This document shows positions 44,649 through 59,128 of a DNA stretch of 64,000 nt, in pieces. A model generated the notes under the pieces. It was not told where the DNA came from and made no database searches. It was given only the letters and a program-made list of their open reading frames with translations. The translations under genes and the position numbers were made by a program. How positions within the stretch are numbered: position 1 is the stretch's first letter; each line of letters starts with the position of its first letter. Location of the stretch: NCBI RefSeq assembly GCF_030272615.1, contig NC_081407.1:378904179-378968178 (forward strand). Direction: 5' to 3'. Origin of the DNA: Cryptomeria japonica. Its lineage: Eukaryota > Streptophyta > Pinopsida > Cupressales > Cupressaceae.

Positions 44649-47600
44649 CATGAATAGAAATTGTTGATAGCTTACTACTAAGTGAAATATGTCGAGAATA
44701 TTCTTTTGAGTAGTAGTTGATATAATCTTTAGCCATGACAATATATTTCATTTTAGGGAAGGAATATTTTCTCTAGAACATTAACTTCTGTTGTTACAAC
44801 CCAAGCTTATCTCTCTTAATTTTTAAATACATTATTGAAGTATAACTTTAAAGAGATTATTTTATTTATGATTGCTTTGCACTAGTATTAAATTAAAAAG
44901 GGATATTCTTTGATATTCATAGTTAAAGGAGTCTTCTTTTATGTTTTTAGTTACATTTTTTTTTGAGTCATTAAGATTCTTTATTTACTGACCTATGCCT
45001 ATTCTCAACATAAAAACACACACCTGCAAAAAAAGAAATTTGCATAACATGATGGTTTTTCATCATATTTTTGGGGTTTTAGTAGCATTGTGGAGGCTGA
45101 TTATGAGGATTCGAATGATGAAAATCATGTGAAAAATCTATCATGATTTGCATATTTTGATTTTGGTATGGAATGTGGTTTTGTGTGGAGATTAGTTGTG
45201 TCTCATATATTGGCCAAAAATAAAGGAGAGCCAGTAATGGTGCATGAGGGGAGTAGATTTTTATAATTTCTTCCTATATAATTTAGGGGATTGCAGAATT
45301 ATTAGCCAATAGGCTATATATGGTGGGCATCACCCACCAAAATTCAGAAATCTCACGTCGTTAAATTGTCTCAAAATCATATAAAATTTAAATTAAAACA
45401 TAATTAGATAAGTATCATTTATTATAGTGTTAATAAATCTAAGATGCACTAAAAACAAAGAGAAGTGCTAAGGGATTGTAATTGTTAATCATTATTATTG
45501 TTGATCTATATTATTTAAAATTAATTTTATGTCAAATTTTTTTTATCCTTGATTCTTGCAAAATCATATTACTTACATTTAAAATATATAGTTTTTATCT
45601 TATGATATTTAAAAAAATTAATAAAATTAAAAATATTTTCACAAAAATTAGAACAAAGAATCAATACAAGAGATAGGAAGGTTTGCATAATATTTTTTTA
45701 AAATTATATTTAAATAGCTCATTAATTAAATAATAAAAAAACATTAAAAATAACATTAAAGGATAATAAATAATAATTTTTATAGCCTGTAGTCAAGAAC
45801 AACATATCCAAAAACTAGCCCAACATTGATGATATATTAAAAAGGAATGGCTAAAACAATATTGTCTACTAAGTCAAAATAACAAATTTCTCAAGTATGA
45901 AAAATTATAACAAGATAGGACAGTCTAAATATTAATTATTTATTAATATTTTATTATAAAATTAAATTAAAATATTTAATTTCAAATTTTTTCCATATAA
46001 TAGTATTTTTTCTTGCACACGATCATATTATTCGAAAAATAAGTAGATATGACATAGCCATTATTTTCTCCTAATTTCAAATTAGTTTTCAAACTCTTGC
46101 TTCAAATTCAAATTCATTGTTGATCAAGCTTAACTTTTGTGATTCTCAACACTTCCTCTTCATAAGGGAAAATGACTTTTGACTTTTCCATAAAATTTTC
46201 ACCACTTTCTTCCTAGGTTACATAGGGAGGGTCATAAATTGATAAAATGTAAAATTTATACATAAGTAATTATACAGCTCAAAGCTAGACATATTAGGTA
46301 CTTAATTTTGAAAAAGAATTGAAAAAACCTTTTTACACTACTTAGAAACATAATTGAATAGAGTCATGCTATAATATAACATAATTTTCAACATAAAAAT
46401 CTTAGTTTCTTCATGGGTCTCAATCTGTGTCACAAAGAATTTACCACATCGAGATTTTCTTGAGAATGTCTAAATATTTCTATTAAACTTTATATCACTT
46501 ACATACTTAAAATATTTGATAGTAAATATTAGATATAAATAAAAATATTATAAATTAAGCTTAATAACTCTTGTACACAATTTATATAATAATAATATTC
46601 TATGTGTTTTCTTTCTAATTCTAATAGAATATAAATAAAATTTATTCATAATATTAATATAAGAAGAATCTAATTACTTATAAATTACATTTATCATGAA
46701 TTAATATCAAAACCTATTTTGTTTTATAAATTATATAAATTTTGATAATAACCAAAAATTCATAACTATATATCATCAAATATTTTTTTAATTGAATTCA
46801 CTACAAAAATAAATAAATAGAGGTACCTAGCATATCTTAACCACTTTAAGTTCATATTTTGTTTTCAAAAGATCAATGAAAAACTTTCTTTATCGAAATT
46901 TATGATTGACTACTTTAAGTTTATCCTTTCTCTTCCAAAGATCATTGAAAAACTTGCTTTATCAAAATTTATAACTAGGGGTTCAATTATGAATGGTGAA
47001 TAATAATAACTAATATTAATATGAATATTTGTATCCTTACTTTTAGTATCATAATTTATATCTTAATTGTTGTTAATGTTGCCCACCAATTATAAACGAC
47101 TCCTCTCCCTTTCTTTAAAATTTAGAAAATGAAAAAACATAAATTAGGCACATGCCTTGATTGACCCGTCTGCACATTGCTCTTCCACATTCTGGTAAAT
47201 TGTATTGATTTTCTTCCATGTTCAGTAAAATAAATAAGCCTTTGTTTGGACCGAATCCTTGAACAAATAAATTAGATCTTGATTAGACTAAATCAACATT
47301 GCAATGCCTATTTAACGCATGTATGGGAGCGCCTATTTATAGCACCATTTGGCTTCTGATAGTCAAAATTCCTCATTTAAATATGAATTTGAACTTACAC
47401 ATATTTTTCTCACATGTAAAACGACAAATAACTTCAATAAAATATCTTATTGTTAAATTGGAATAATTTCCTTGAAAAATCTTTACATTTAGGAGTAAAA
47501 AAGAAATGATTTCAATAGCACGGTGAACCCTAAAAAATAGGGTTTACTTTTACACGGTCATATCACCTTTCTGAATGTCGAAGTCCGATATCCCGTTTAA

Positions 47601-50600
47601 GCCAAATTTTTATAGATTTCACTGTTTCTGCAACACCATAAGATGCACTGTCAATTATCATATATACACCATGCACACTTGCAATTGGAGTCAGGCTTAG
47701 CATAGACTCGGCCCTTGCATCACCTCTTCTTTCCGATGCATTTTGCAAAACATAACCAAACAAAATAGGGTTTCAATTTTGGTACATCCAATTTAGGGTT
47801 TCTACAATGAAACAAAAAATATATTTAAAGTGATAACCAACTAAAATAGTAGAAACTTGGCACCTAAGCTATTTTATAGAATGCCACATTGCATTGTTTC
47901 TGTTGCACTACATGAACCAACGATGCCTATGAATAAATTCAAAACATTATAAAATTGATTTTCGAATGTTGTAGTCTTGGATATTCACGCGTTCTCTCGC
48001 ATCGGAGATTAGAAGAGACGGTGGAAGTTTTAACATATAAAAGTCTATCATCTAGTTATATTATAATCAACTTTCATAATTTATTTTAACTATTAAAGCT
48101 ATAAAAGATTGGTTAAATCATAATAATATAAGCTTGGTTAATTATTAAACTATAAAAATTATAAAAAACATTTTTAATTGGAATTTGATACTAATTTGAT
48201 TTTGAGATGGTAGAAATGGACATTTGTCTATTTCATAATTTTTACGGTGCTAAAATATGGTTCATTGATGTTTTGACAAATATTTATTGCAAGAATTATC
48301 ATCTACCAAGATATACATGATTTTCACGTATTAGAAATTACTTATATTAAAGAAACTCTTAGATAAGAATTGGCCATGAAAGTAAATCTAGGCTGTTCTT
48401 TTGAAGAGAAAGTACCTCTTTGCAACAAAAAAAAAAATTTATTTTTCCTCAATTTGTATTTATTAGAATCTATGTGGTATACAAAGGGAGAGAGTGATAA
48501 AAGAGATATAGGGAGAAATATAGAAAGGGGAAAGTATGAGACAAGAGGACATGAAGAGATGTGTAGAGAAAAGTAAATAGAGAGAGGAAAAGGAGATAAA
48601 AATAAGAGATATAAAAGGAAAGAGAGATAGTTAATGTAGAGATTGGATTTTGATCAACTCTTTTATATCAGGAATTCAAACATCTATGTAAGTGTAGAAT
48701 ATTGTGTTAAGAATATTCTTCTAGATACATTTTCTATTTTGTTGTTATCCTGTTCACATATTTATTTCTTAGGTGTGAAATCTTGCATGTAAATGCATAT
48801 TTAATTCTATAAACAACAACTATTCTAGGTTGCAGTGCACTATGTACTTATTTCTAAAGTAATCCAAATTGATCCTTCAATCTTTTGATTATTGGAATGG
48901 TTTGTAGTTTGCATATTGACTATTATTCTTGGTTCTCAAATGATATGAGAGCTAAAATATCAAATGATAGTTGCTTGTAGGTTGGTCCATGTATTGGGAG
49001 GTTTATTCCATACTAGTGGCATGCGGTGTGTTGTACAAAAGCAAGGCATTGCATGATGGGATACTGATCCCATCAACAAAACTTTGTAGAAAAATAAGGG
49101 TAAACCAAAGGATGAAACAACGATCAGCAACCGAGTAAGGCTTGGTAGTCAAAGCAGCCCAAAGGAACACTAAAACCCCCACAATAGTAGAGTAGAAATG
49201 AAACACAATCCTCCACCCACATTCCAAGGGATTGTCGAAGCTTTCCGAAACCACAATATCACTTGTATCTTCATAGTATTATTTCACGGTTGCTGTAACT
49301 GCCTTCGATGGTAGCGATTATATTGACATGGTCACTGATAAATTTAATGAACTGGGAAATGATGCATTTAAGCTGTTTTGAACCTCCCCCAAAGCATTAT
49401 AGTTTGCAGAGTTTTCTCTCCGGTTTACATTTTTCTATGGCCAATTATACCTATCAATCAAAACTATAATCTTGTGGGTGTTTACTTGGTTAGTTTTTCT
49501 TGTGCTCAATTTAGAGCTTTCAAACTTATAGGTTTGTGGGTATTTGATTTGGTTGCATTTTCCTATTCCCTATTTAATAATCTATCTTGGGTATTTGGTT
49601 TGGATGTCTTTTCGTATGATTAGTTCTGTGAATCAAACTTATAGTTATGTGGGTGTTTAATTCGATTTCATTTTTTTTTGCCCAATTGTCTCAATCATTG
49701 TCTGCATAGCTAAATTAATTGTATTTGATTTGGTTATTTAAGTGTATTTTGGATTAGATCTTTTTGTGCAGTTATGCCAAGAAGTACAGTTCGATCAGTG
49801 AGCTTGTGTAGGGATACAATGCTTTTGTTTAGAACATGGATTTAATGGAGTCAACAAACAACATGAATCTTCCTTACACTTTCAGAATTAATGGTAACTC
49901 ACTCATGTCTTCTTAAGGAAAACATTTAGCCCTATTCAAGAATCTAGATGTTGGATTGAAGTTGGGATGTTGGCATGCCTTATGAATTAATTTTGAGTGG
50001 CTTGTTACAATGTCTGATTAGCAGTGAATTGGTATAAACCTAACAAATTGAGAAATCTATAGGGTATTAGATTGTTTGAACTTCGGGGTTTATAATCTAG
50101 GTCAAGCATCTATTTATACAGGGATTGCAGGAGAATTACAAGCTTAGGATGTGGTCTTATCTGATTTCTTGTAAAAGGGTTATGCTTTCCATGGAAGATC
50201 CAAGGATCAATTATGGGCTCATAAGAAATTAGGCATTAGAGTCTTTGTTTAAGCCATAGATCAAACAAATCTTTGTCCGACTAAGATTTTTTTTCATGTA
50301 ATAACTATCAAATCAAAACATCATTTCGTTTATATGTAGAAATTTGTATTTTGAGCTCTAAATACTTCTTGTAAGGTCATTTAGATAGCTCAGCTCATTG
50401 GCAGTAGTCAACTCAGTCTAATGGAAACAAAAATGATCATCCTTTGGTCTATGTGGCTAGAATAAGGCATAGTTTCTTTTTTGAATATAGGTTAGAACAC
50501 TATCATGAAATTTTCATATGAGAGGTAGGGGTGACAATCAAATTCCAAACCTGATTGAGACCTTATCCACTGCTTAGAATCCATTAAGAGAACTCGTGCA

Positions 50601-51590
50601 AGTTCCTCTACAACTGAAAATTCTCTCTATCTACTCTAGCTAGTGAAATCTTAAAGATTATAATGATTATGTATATGGCCGAGCATAACAGTCAGCAAAA
50701 CCTAGAATAATAGGCTTGCTTCTAAGTTTTCATACTTTATTTTTTTCATTTGTAGTCTTGTTGACTCTCCATTGACATTAATATAGAATTGTTATCACAG
50801 AATAATGGTATACATAGTTTAAGGAAGCTACATGATATAACCTTGCAGAGTTGCCCCTGTTCTACCAAAAGTTATAACTCCAATTTTGTCCATACTTAAC
50901 TGTATTTTAGAAAACCAATACCCATTTTTTAACTTATTGCTATGACTTTAGTGCCAAATAAAGGGATGGTTCCAAAATCAAGAGCACAACATTATCTTTT
51001 TGTCTGAGATTACACAGCATTATTAAAGATTAACTTCATGAACTTTAATAATAACAAAAATATGTTTTGTGTAGTGAAAATAGGAGGAAAGTACTGTGTA
51101 AGAAGTCATATAAGCCAATGAATGAAAAGCTAGAAAATTAATTTTTAATATGATATCACTAACAATTATTTATATTAAGGTGTAACATTTAGATGATATT
51201 ATTAACAATTACTTATCATGTTAAGTGGGGTTTGATTTTGGGAAATTGTGCAAATCTTTAAAACAAAATTATGAACTCTACCTATTGTTTGTGTTTTTTG
51301 GCCTTGCTGCAAAAATGAGCTCAAAAAATAGATTGGTTATATAAAAGAATATCATAACCATTATTTTTACTACTCACGAAATAACACACAACAAATTTGG
51401 CAGTTTGTGATTACTTCTGAGTTTTTCATGTGTTATGCTACAATGGCATATAGGAAGTTTCAGTTATTGTAGGAAGTTTCAGTTATTGTAGATGTGAAAA
51501 TGAATTAATTGATCATTTCCTCCAATTCCCATCTTGAGGATATGAAGATTTTTATGGAATGGATGTTCCTTAATAAAAGAGTGGAAAAAG
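44649..51590. other. long AT-rich region without a recognisable gene
   Basis: About 7 kb of AT-rich DNA. Open frames are short (64-83 codons) and motif-free. A hydrophobic minus-strand frame at 49003-49254 (83 codons) and a short plus-strand protein-like phrase near 49290-49375 (AFDGSDYIDMVTDKFNELG) may be gene remnants, but I cannot name them. A 19-bp tandem pair (AGGAAGTTTCAGTTATTGT) lies at 51452-51489. Confidence 0.5.
48480..48630. repeat. purine-rich tract
   Basis: About 150 bp almost entirely A and G on the plus strand, with AGAGA, GGGAGA and GATA words and no fixed period. It resembles 225-345 in composition. Confidence 0.5.
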
Positions 51591-51723
51591 TGAAACATTG
51601 AATCACTCTTTGAAAGACCTGAAAAAATCAGTAGCATTGTCAAGATCTCCAAATGTTATTACATTGAAACCGGAGAGTACAATAGATGTGATTCATCTCA
51701 CATTTGACCAAAAACTATCACTA
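51591..51723 (+). repeat. inverted repeat partner 1, encodes a conserved peptide
   Basis: This segment and the reverse complement of 54001-54126 share TGAAACATTGAATCACTCTT, ATTACATTGAAACC and ATCTCACATTTGA phrases. Both translate to MNHSLK followed by SRSPN(V/F)ITLKP and IDV(I/M)HLTF. The peptide recalls the ITxKAxDxxDxxxxxF strand pattern of the PCNA sliding clamp, but the match is short and may be chance. It could be an old gene fragment duplicated in inverted orientation. Confidence 0.55.
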
Positions 51724-54000
51724 ACCACATACCTCTACTGTTATTTTCACCTTATCAATGTAAGATGTTTCAATTGGGGTGTGAGATTTTTCCCTTTGGA
51801 AAATGAGCTGATGCTACTTCACATTGTAAATTTGTTTTATGAATTTAGTCTTGTTTTACTTAAGTGGGTTGAGATGAACATAACTTTTACATTTTTAAGA
51901 GAGAAGATGGAAGCATCTAACAAAAGGGTGCAACAAGGGTATCGACAACCAGAAACTGGTTTTTGTTTTTTGCTATGTCTGAAACACTTAAATTATGTAG
52001 TACTTAGCTAGGATAATGATTTTTTTGTTTGTGGAACCAAGAAGCGGCACACAGTTCAAGTAATCGATCTGCTACATTTGCCCAAATAGCATGGAAGACC
52101 TATTTTTGGTCTGCCAAAATAGAAGCATTTTTTGAATCAAGTAATGAAATGTTTATTTCAGCTTAGTTCATTATGTCTGGTGAAGGAGATTTTATATGCA
52201 CCCCATAAGAAGAAAAAAGTAGCAGAAAAGAAAGAATTTTCATATTGGAAGGGCAAATCTCCTTGTGCTGACATCACAGTAGAGTTGGCATTATATCAAT
52301 GGATATTGTAATCAGTCCATCTAGCACGTATACCTTCATATGGTTGAAATCCAATTTGACAAATCTAACACTGCCATAAGATCCGAGTAAAACAAAGGAA
52401 AATCTCTACATCTTTACTTTCACTGTCAATTCTGCATGTAAATACTCTAAATTCTTCTTTCTTCCCATTATTGAAGTCACTTATTTTTAATTATTTGTCT
52501 TAATTCATGTACCAATTCTTCCATCTTAGCATACTTTGATACACCTTTCAAGACATTAAAATCAGACTACAAATCTACTCAGGTATTTCATCTAATTATC
52601 TTTTGTAGCCAAGCACATTAATTTGTGGTCTTGATTTTACATTTTGGCCTTCACTCATTTTCAAATTTTTATCTCTTCGGGTCACAAAATCTAACGTTCA
52701 ACAGTTGAGGAGACTCAGAAGTTTTTTAAGATGGATCAAAAATCAAACTATGAGTACCAACCAACAAAAAGAAAAGAACACAATTAATTTTTGTTTTTAA
52801 CTTCCAAAATTTTTGGTCTTGGAGACAAAATGCTTTGAATAGGTTGGGTAGTTAAAAGTGCCAAAAATTTCAACTATCAATTGTAAAAATTATTAGCAAT
52901 ATACCTAACTATATATAATTATTTTATTTTACATCATGTTGGGTCAAAATCCTCTTATAGTTCCAAATCATAAAAGGTGCTTTAGAATTCTATATTTACT
53001 GTAATTGACAAATATTGTCAAAATGTTCTGTTTAAAAATAAATAAAAATATGAGGAGTATTTAATCGATCTTTATGGTATATTTTTGTACTCATAACTAA
53101 AATCTGGATAATATCTGCTCTTGTGGGTCGAATTGCTGGAGCAGAGCTATAAGGTCTGAAAGTGTAGTGTTAGGGTAGCAGACTTTTCCAAGCTTCCTGG
53201 TGGTTGAATATTATCTCAGATTATTTCTGGAAGGTATGCACAATGTAAATCTCCTTGAAAATGATGCAATAGAGTTTCTCATAGGCAAGAAATTGCATCA
53301 GGGTGTCGTGTCATCTATATTCTTCAAAATATCCCAATTATTTCTCTTTAGATATCATATTTTGTTAATAGAAGTGGCTCTAAAACAGAGCATAAGTCTT
53401 TTGTCTCACATTCTTGGAGTACAACATTTTTTTGGGAGAAAGTAGCTCTCATGCGTAAGTTTGAAAATTATATTTGAAACTTTTCTTTTTCATCTCATAT
53501 CTTATAGTCACCTATAGGCTATTTTCAGTAATCACATCGCTTTGTGTCCTTTTTAGTTGTAGAGTCAACTTTAGATTTTTTAGCACCTACAGATTTCAAC
53601 GTTTTTCCCAGCTGTCCTATCAAAGATTTAAATTTAGTTTATAGTAATCTTAATTTTTCAGTAGCTTCAGGTATTTGTCAATTTTGCTCTTTCAGGACTT
53701 GTTTATAGCATTATCGGTTTATCCTTAGCAATTTCCAGTTTTACCATTGCTCAGTTAAGGATCGTAATAGCAGTATTAGACCTGACACACATATCTCAAG
53801 ACTCCCACTTTAGATTCTGGGTTTTGTTCTATTATAGGTTCATATTTTGTAAGATTTAAAACCACTGTAGAAGATATTAAGAATATGAAAAGTTCACTTT
53901 GGAGCTACAATTAGTTTCTAGTGCCTTCCTCGTGCATATTCAATTTTGAACGTACATCTTGGAAGCTTCCATTTTATGCATTGTAATCTTATATATAATG
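51724..54000. other. spacer between the inverted repeats
   Basis: AT-rich, with unrecognised short frames (51598-52011 extends from the repeat; 53200-53445). No transposase, reverse transcriptase or other motif identified. If the inverted repeats are element ends, this 2.28 kb would be the interior. Confidence 0.4.
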
Positions 54001-54126
54001 ACAATTTTCTCTCAAATGTGAGATGCATCACATCTATTGTGTTCTTTGGTTTCAATGTAATAAAATTTGGGGATCTTGACGATCCTAGTGAGTTTTTCTC
54101 TTTCAAAGAGTGATTCAATGTTTCAT
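54001..54126 (-). repeat. inverted repeat partner 2
   Basis: Minus-strand counterpart of 51591-51723, with roughly 80% nucleotide identity over about 125 bp and the same translated peptide pattern on the minus strand. Confidence 0.55.
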
Positions 54127-57100
54127 TGTTTTCACTATTTCTCGGGTTTCAATGTTTCATTTCTGCAGACAATTAATATAAACTTGTGACATTTTACAAG
54201 TTTTGTAGAACCTTCGACATGGAAATCATGTCATATTTCTGATTCTAACATACTCTATTGCCACCATCTCTTTAGCAAAAGAGGGTAACTATTTCGATTA
54301 AGTATGTTTTTCCAAACAATAATTATAAATTTATAACATTTTACAAGTTCTAAATAAGCTTTCTTGCTTGTGCATTATTTGCTACAATAACAATATTTGT
54401 TCAATGAAACCAAGCAATAAAACTAGTGCAAGAACGTGTAAAAAAATTGCTTTCTTATTGATGACATGTATTAAACACTAGAATCTTTGAACTTTATTCA
54501 CAAAAAAAATATCAATTTGAAAATTACTAGCATATCGGCTCTTCGTTTCATGCAAAAAAATCGTGCAACTGCTAGTTTATAGTAGTTGTGGCTTCTCCCT
54601 TCATTATTCATGATCATACATATTGTAAGTCATCTGATTTCTATATCTCATTAAAATAGTATTAGATAATATTTGATAAAAAAATTCTCCTTTTCTTTTG
54701 CTCTTGAATGGTACTTATGATAGCTAGTGAATTATTTTGGTTTGATCAAATCACTTCCTAGGTAACTCTTTGAGATAAAAGAATGCATACAACCTAATAC
54801 AATAAGAATAATGAAAAGATACATAGACACAAATTATATAAGACATACTTTGAAAAATCCTTCATTAGGAAAATTCCAAACCTCTAAAAACATCCTAACT
54901 TGATGTATAGTTTAGTAATATAAATATTACAATAAAGATTTAGAGTCTTCCTGAATGCTTCTTAAAGATCAAGATCCTCTAATGCATCCTCAACGATTTC
55001 GCATATAATGGGTAACCATTTAAGAACATGTCCCATGAAATACTTCACCTATTCACTCTACAAGAGAGTTGAATAGAAATGAAAACCAACCCAACCTTTA
55101 AACATATTCTTGCTTTTATAGAAACAAAGATCAAACAAAACTATTAATTGATATTATCTAAAACATGTGTCTGAAAACCATGAGCACATAAAATTATTGA
55201 TCACAACGAATAGATGGAAACGTGTTACTATTATTACAATAGAAATTTACAAGTAAACCCAAATAATAACTTGTATGGATAAACACATCCTAAAATACAC
55301 CAAAAATAAATATTTATTTTGCATCAATAAAAAATAAAAAAATTCTTGTGCAAGGTTTATAATGCATTTTTTCTTAACATTGTCCCACTTGTGTACATCA
55401 TATTGGTGTCAATTAATGAAATACATCATCACATCCATCCATAAAACCACATCAATCTCTATAATGTTTTTGTGTTCCATCAAGATATCTACAATAGTGT
55501 ATCCAAGATTACCACTATCTCAAGTAAGAACTCCTCTCATCCTCTAAAATGCCACCTCTCTAATATGCCACCTATATAAGGAAAGGAAGAAACCAAGTTG
55601 AAGATGTACCAATTGAAAGAACAAAATATTCAATTTAAAGTGATAATAAAGGCTTTAAAACACTGTCAAAAAAATACATATGATTAGAAATAGAAATAAC
55701 AAATTCTAATACATCAAATAATCCATACCTTAAAAGATATGCAAACATTAATTAAAATCTTACCAATATGATATACAACCTATAAACTATAATCACAAGT
55801 TTCGTGTATAAAATATATACATGTTCAAGCACATACATATCAAAGATCTCCACTAGAAAGGTACTACCAAAGTTAAAAATAGATCAAGGGATACCAATTC
55901 TTTCCATCAACATTCATACCAAAGTATGGCAAATAATCAAAAACATGTAGTACAAAAAAATGACCTCAATGATCCACGCTTGCAATAAAAACTATCTAGG
56001 TAATTCTCTCTCACAATAGTCGATCTATATCTCTCAAACACTCAAAATAAAATAAAAAAGACAAATGATGGGATGTGATGAATGGTAAGCTCCGACTACA
56101 GAGAAAAACAAGAGTACGGGACAAACTAAGACATCTTCATTTTGATCTGTGTTCAATTTCAGACGGCATTGACCAAGACTTTGAACAGATTAGCCATTAA
56201 ATATGAAGGCCGGCCTTGATCAGCTTACAATGACTTTACATCAGTTTTTAACTTATTCAAATTCGAATATGTTATATATTGATTTGTAAAGCCCCATTCA
56301 CCAAACATGACGACTTTTGTCCTTTAATACTAGTCATTTTTCTCATATGTAATAAACTAATATTCAAGAAAGCTGTATTATTAAATTGACTTATTATTTA
56401 AATATTATGAAAATTTTATATTTAAAAAAGAATTATATTAAAATAAGACTGGAACAATAAGTTTATTTTATGTTAAAAGTTAATTATGAGTTGGTCATAT
56501 TTTATGTTTTTATATTGACTTGATTTATAAATGTTTTGATGTAGCATTTGAATAGACTATGGATGTAAATGGTAAAATATTATTAAAAAATAAGTAAACA
56601 TGATAGATAACTCTAATATAATACCTAACCTTAGGATTAGTTGAAAAGAGAAGATAATGATTGCTTTGGATTATCTTAAAGTTTGAGTTCTAAGTCTTTC
56701 TTTTGTTATGTTCATTTGAGAGACTACAAGTTTGAAAGGGAGAATGTCTATTGTTAGGTGAAACCTTCCTTTTAAAGAAAATCAATTTTAAAGATTAATG
56801 GTTAGATCATATTTTTAGCAACCACCCAACCATACTAGAGCTGGTGTAGGTTGGTTGTATCTACTTAACTCCCATCATAGTCTATAAGATTGACACTTTA
56901 CATTTGTAATAGCCTTAGTATTGTTGGATTGTAGTTAAATAGAAAAGGAATTAGCGAATACATTGAATATGACACTTCACACGAGTTTGTGAATATGTTT
57001 TTCAAATCAAGATTTTCATATTAGTTTGTATTGATCAAAAGAGGGACAATGTTAATGAAATTTTGTTTTTGTTTTTTTAATCTTTTCCTATGGAATTGGA

Positions 57101-57674
57101 TATTGGGTTTGGAGGAGGGAATTGCATGGTAGTGCTCTCATTTTTTTTAACAATATTCATATTTCTTATTTTATGAAGAGATTGCAAAAAGATGGTCATT
57201 TAAGATTATTCTAGTAAGCTTATATTCTCAAACATAATTAAAGAGTCATTTGAGATAATTTTTTCTCTTCTCTCAACTTTCATGTGAATGTTTGACTATT
57301 TGATCTTATATTCTATATTAATATTGTGATTTTCTTTGGATTCAATGAAATATTGAAATGAAGTTATTATCTTGAAATTATTATACTCTCAATGTTATTA
57401 TATGGTTTAAGGGGTAAGAATTCCATATGGCTCTTTACTTCTATCGTTATATGAACATTGCTACCTACTTGTGCAACTTATTTTCCTTTGTCTTTCCTAT
57501 TGTATAATTTGTATACCTTTCTTCGATGACTCTTCAATTGTATTTTTTTCTAGAAAATTATTTCCTTTGTGAGCTATATTGGAATTTCCACATGTTAAAA
57601 AATTTGTACACTTGCACACAAGATGGTTATTTTCTCCATACTTATGAAGCAAAGCATATGGCCTTTGTCATTAT
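54127..57674. other. AT-rich region without a recognisable gene
   Basis: About 3.5 kb with only short motif-free frames. A small duplicated phrase (AATGCCACCTCTCTAATATG followed by CCACCTATATAAGG) lies near 55549-55579. Confidence 0.55.
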
Positions 57675-59128
57675 TAATAGAGCTCGAATAGCTACATCCA
57701 TTTGTTATGAACATCTTTTTATCTTCATTTACCTCAAAGGCGTATTTTTATACCTATATCTAATAAAGACAATTTAACTTTCAAGATTAAGGGCTCACAT
57801 TCAAGGATAAGCATGCAAAACTATTGGGCTCTTTGTAACCATCAGATCATTTCCTCCAATTTTTTAACTTTTTTAACTCAGGTTCTCTGAACCCACACAG
57901 CGAAGCCAAACATGTTTTGAGTTTATCATAAGTTGTGCCCCGAATCAACTCTTCCATACCTTTTTCACTCCTTTCAAAATAATTACGAAACAAATCAGTT
58001 TTGTCCATGTGAATGAAGAGAGAAAATTAAACAAGCCTCACTTTGATCTCGACTATAATATGAATTCTTTCTTTATATTGTTAATTTTATATTTAGTTTT
58101 TTTAATTCTTTTATTTTAAAAGTTTACTTGAAAAGAAATTTGGTTTCTTTTGTTTGGTAGATTTTTTTATTGAATGCATGAAGTTTCCATAGTCTATATT
58201 GATATGTTTGTTATTTTTCTGGATTGGACTGTATGAGTTTTTATGTAAAAATCTCACATAGTCGAAACCAGAAAAATAAAAGACAATTTTTTTTTATTTT
58301 AAAAAATTTTACCTTTTAATTTTTTATTTTCATTTTTTTTAATAGAAGGAAGGCTTCATAACATATGGAGATTTCCTTTATCTTTACCAAAAACATATGG
58401 AGATATAAATATTTATATTGTATTTATTGTTCCATATTATATAGAATTTAATGTACAATATTAAATAAAAATATGATATAATTTATATTTTTATACATAA
58501 TATTCTTTAAATTAAATACATAAAAAATGTAATATATAATTAATGTTTGTATAATATATTATTTAAATTAATTTATAAGAAATCTTAGAATGTAACTATT
58601 CATTTATAGAGATGAAATGAGAGGGATGGAAGCAAGGAGAGAGACCTACTTGTGTTAATTTGCAATTGTTATATACCTTAAAATATATAAGATGATAAAA
58701 ATTATTGGTTCACATACTTCACAAATAAATGATGCAAATCAATGAAATCAATTTTGATCAATCTTGAATTTATGAATTTTTGAGTCCATTTAGTGATTTT
58801 TGTAGCTTTGAATGAATAGACTAAAGGTTTGACTATAGGTATTTGAAATTCTCTATATATGTAGGCTCAAGATTCTCAAATATTTTGATTGAGGGAGGGG
58901 ACCGGAAGGAAACTGAGGGAGATGAGCGAGGTCTACAACTAGGGTTTCGTCGACATGGACCGTCCTTCCAGGCTCGACAACGAGTTTCCCTCCTAATAGT
59001 GGAGGAGGTGGTAAGACTTCCTCCACGGTGGTAAGGCCCTTGTTTTTCCCTTCTACTTGCATTCATTTCACTCACATTTATTGAGTGTGGTTTTACTCTG
59101 TTACTTGTTTTGTTGTACATGTTGCCTT

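Noticed and set aside
55361-55547. 61-codon frame and similar short frames across 45-57 kb
   Set aside because: Length and composition are as expected by chance in AT-rich DNA, with no motif or conservation visible.
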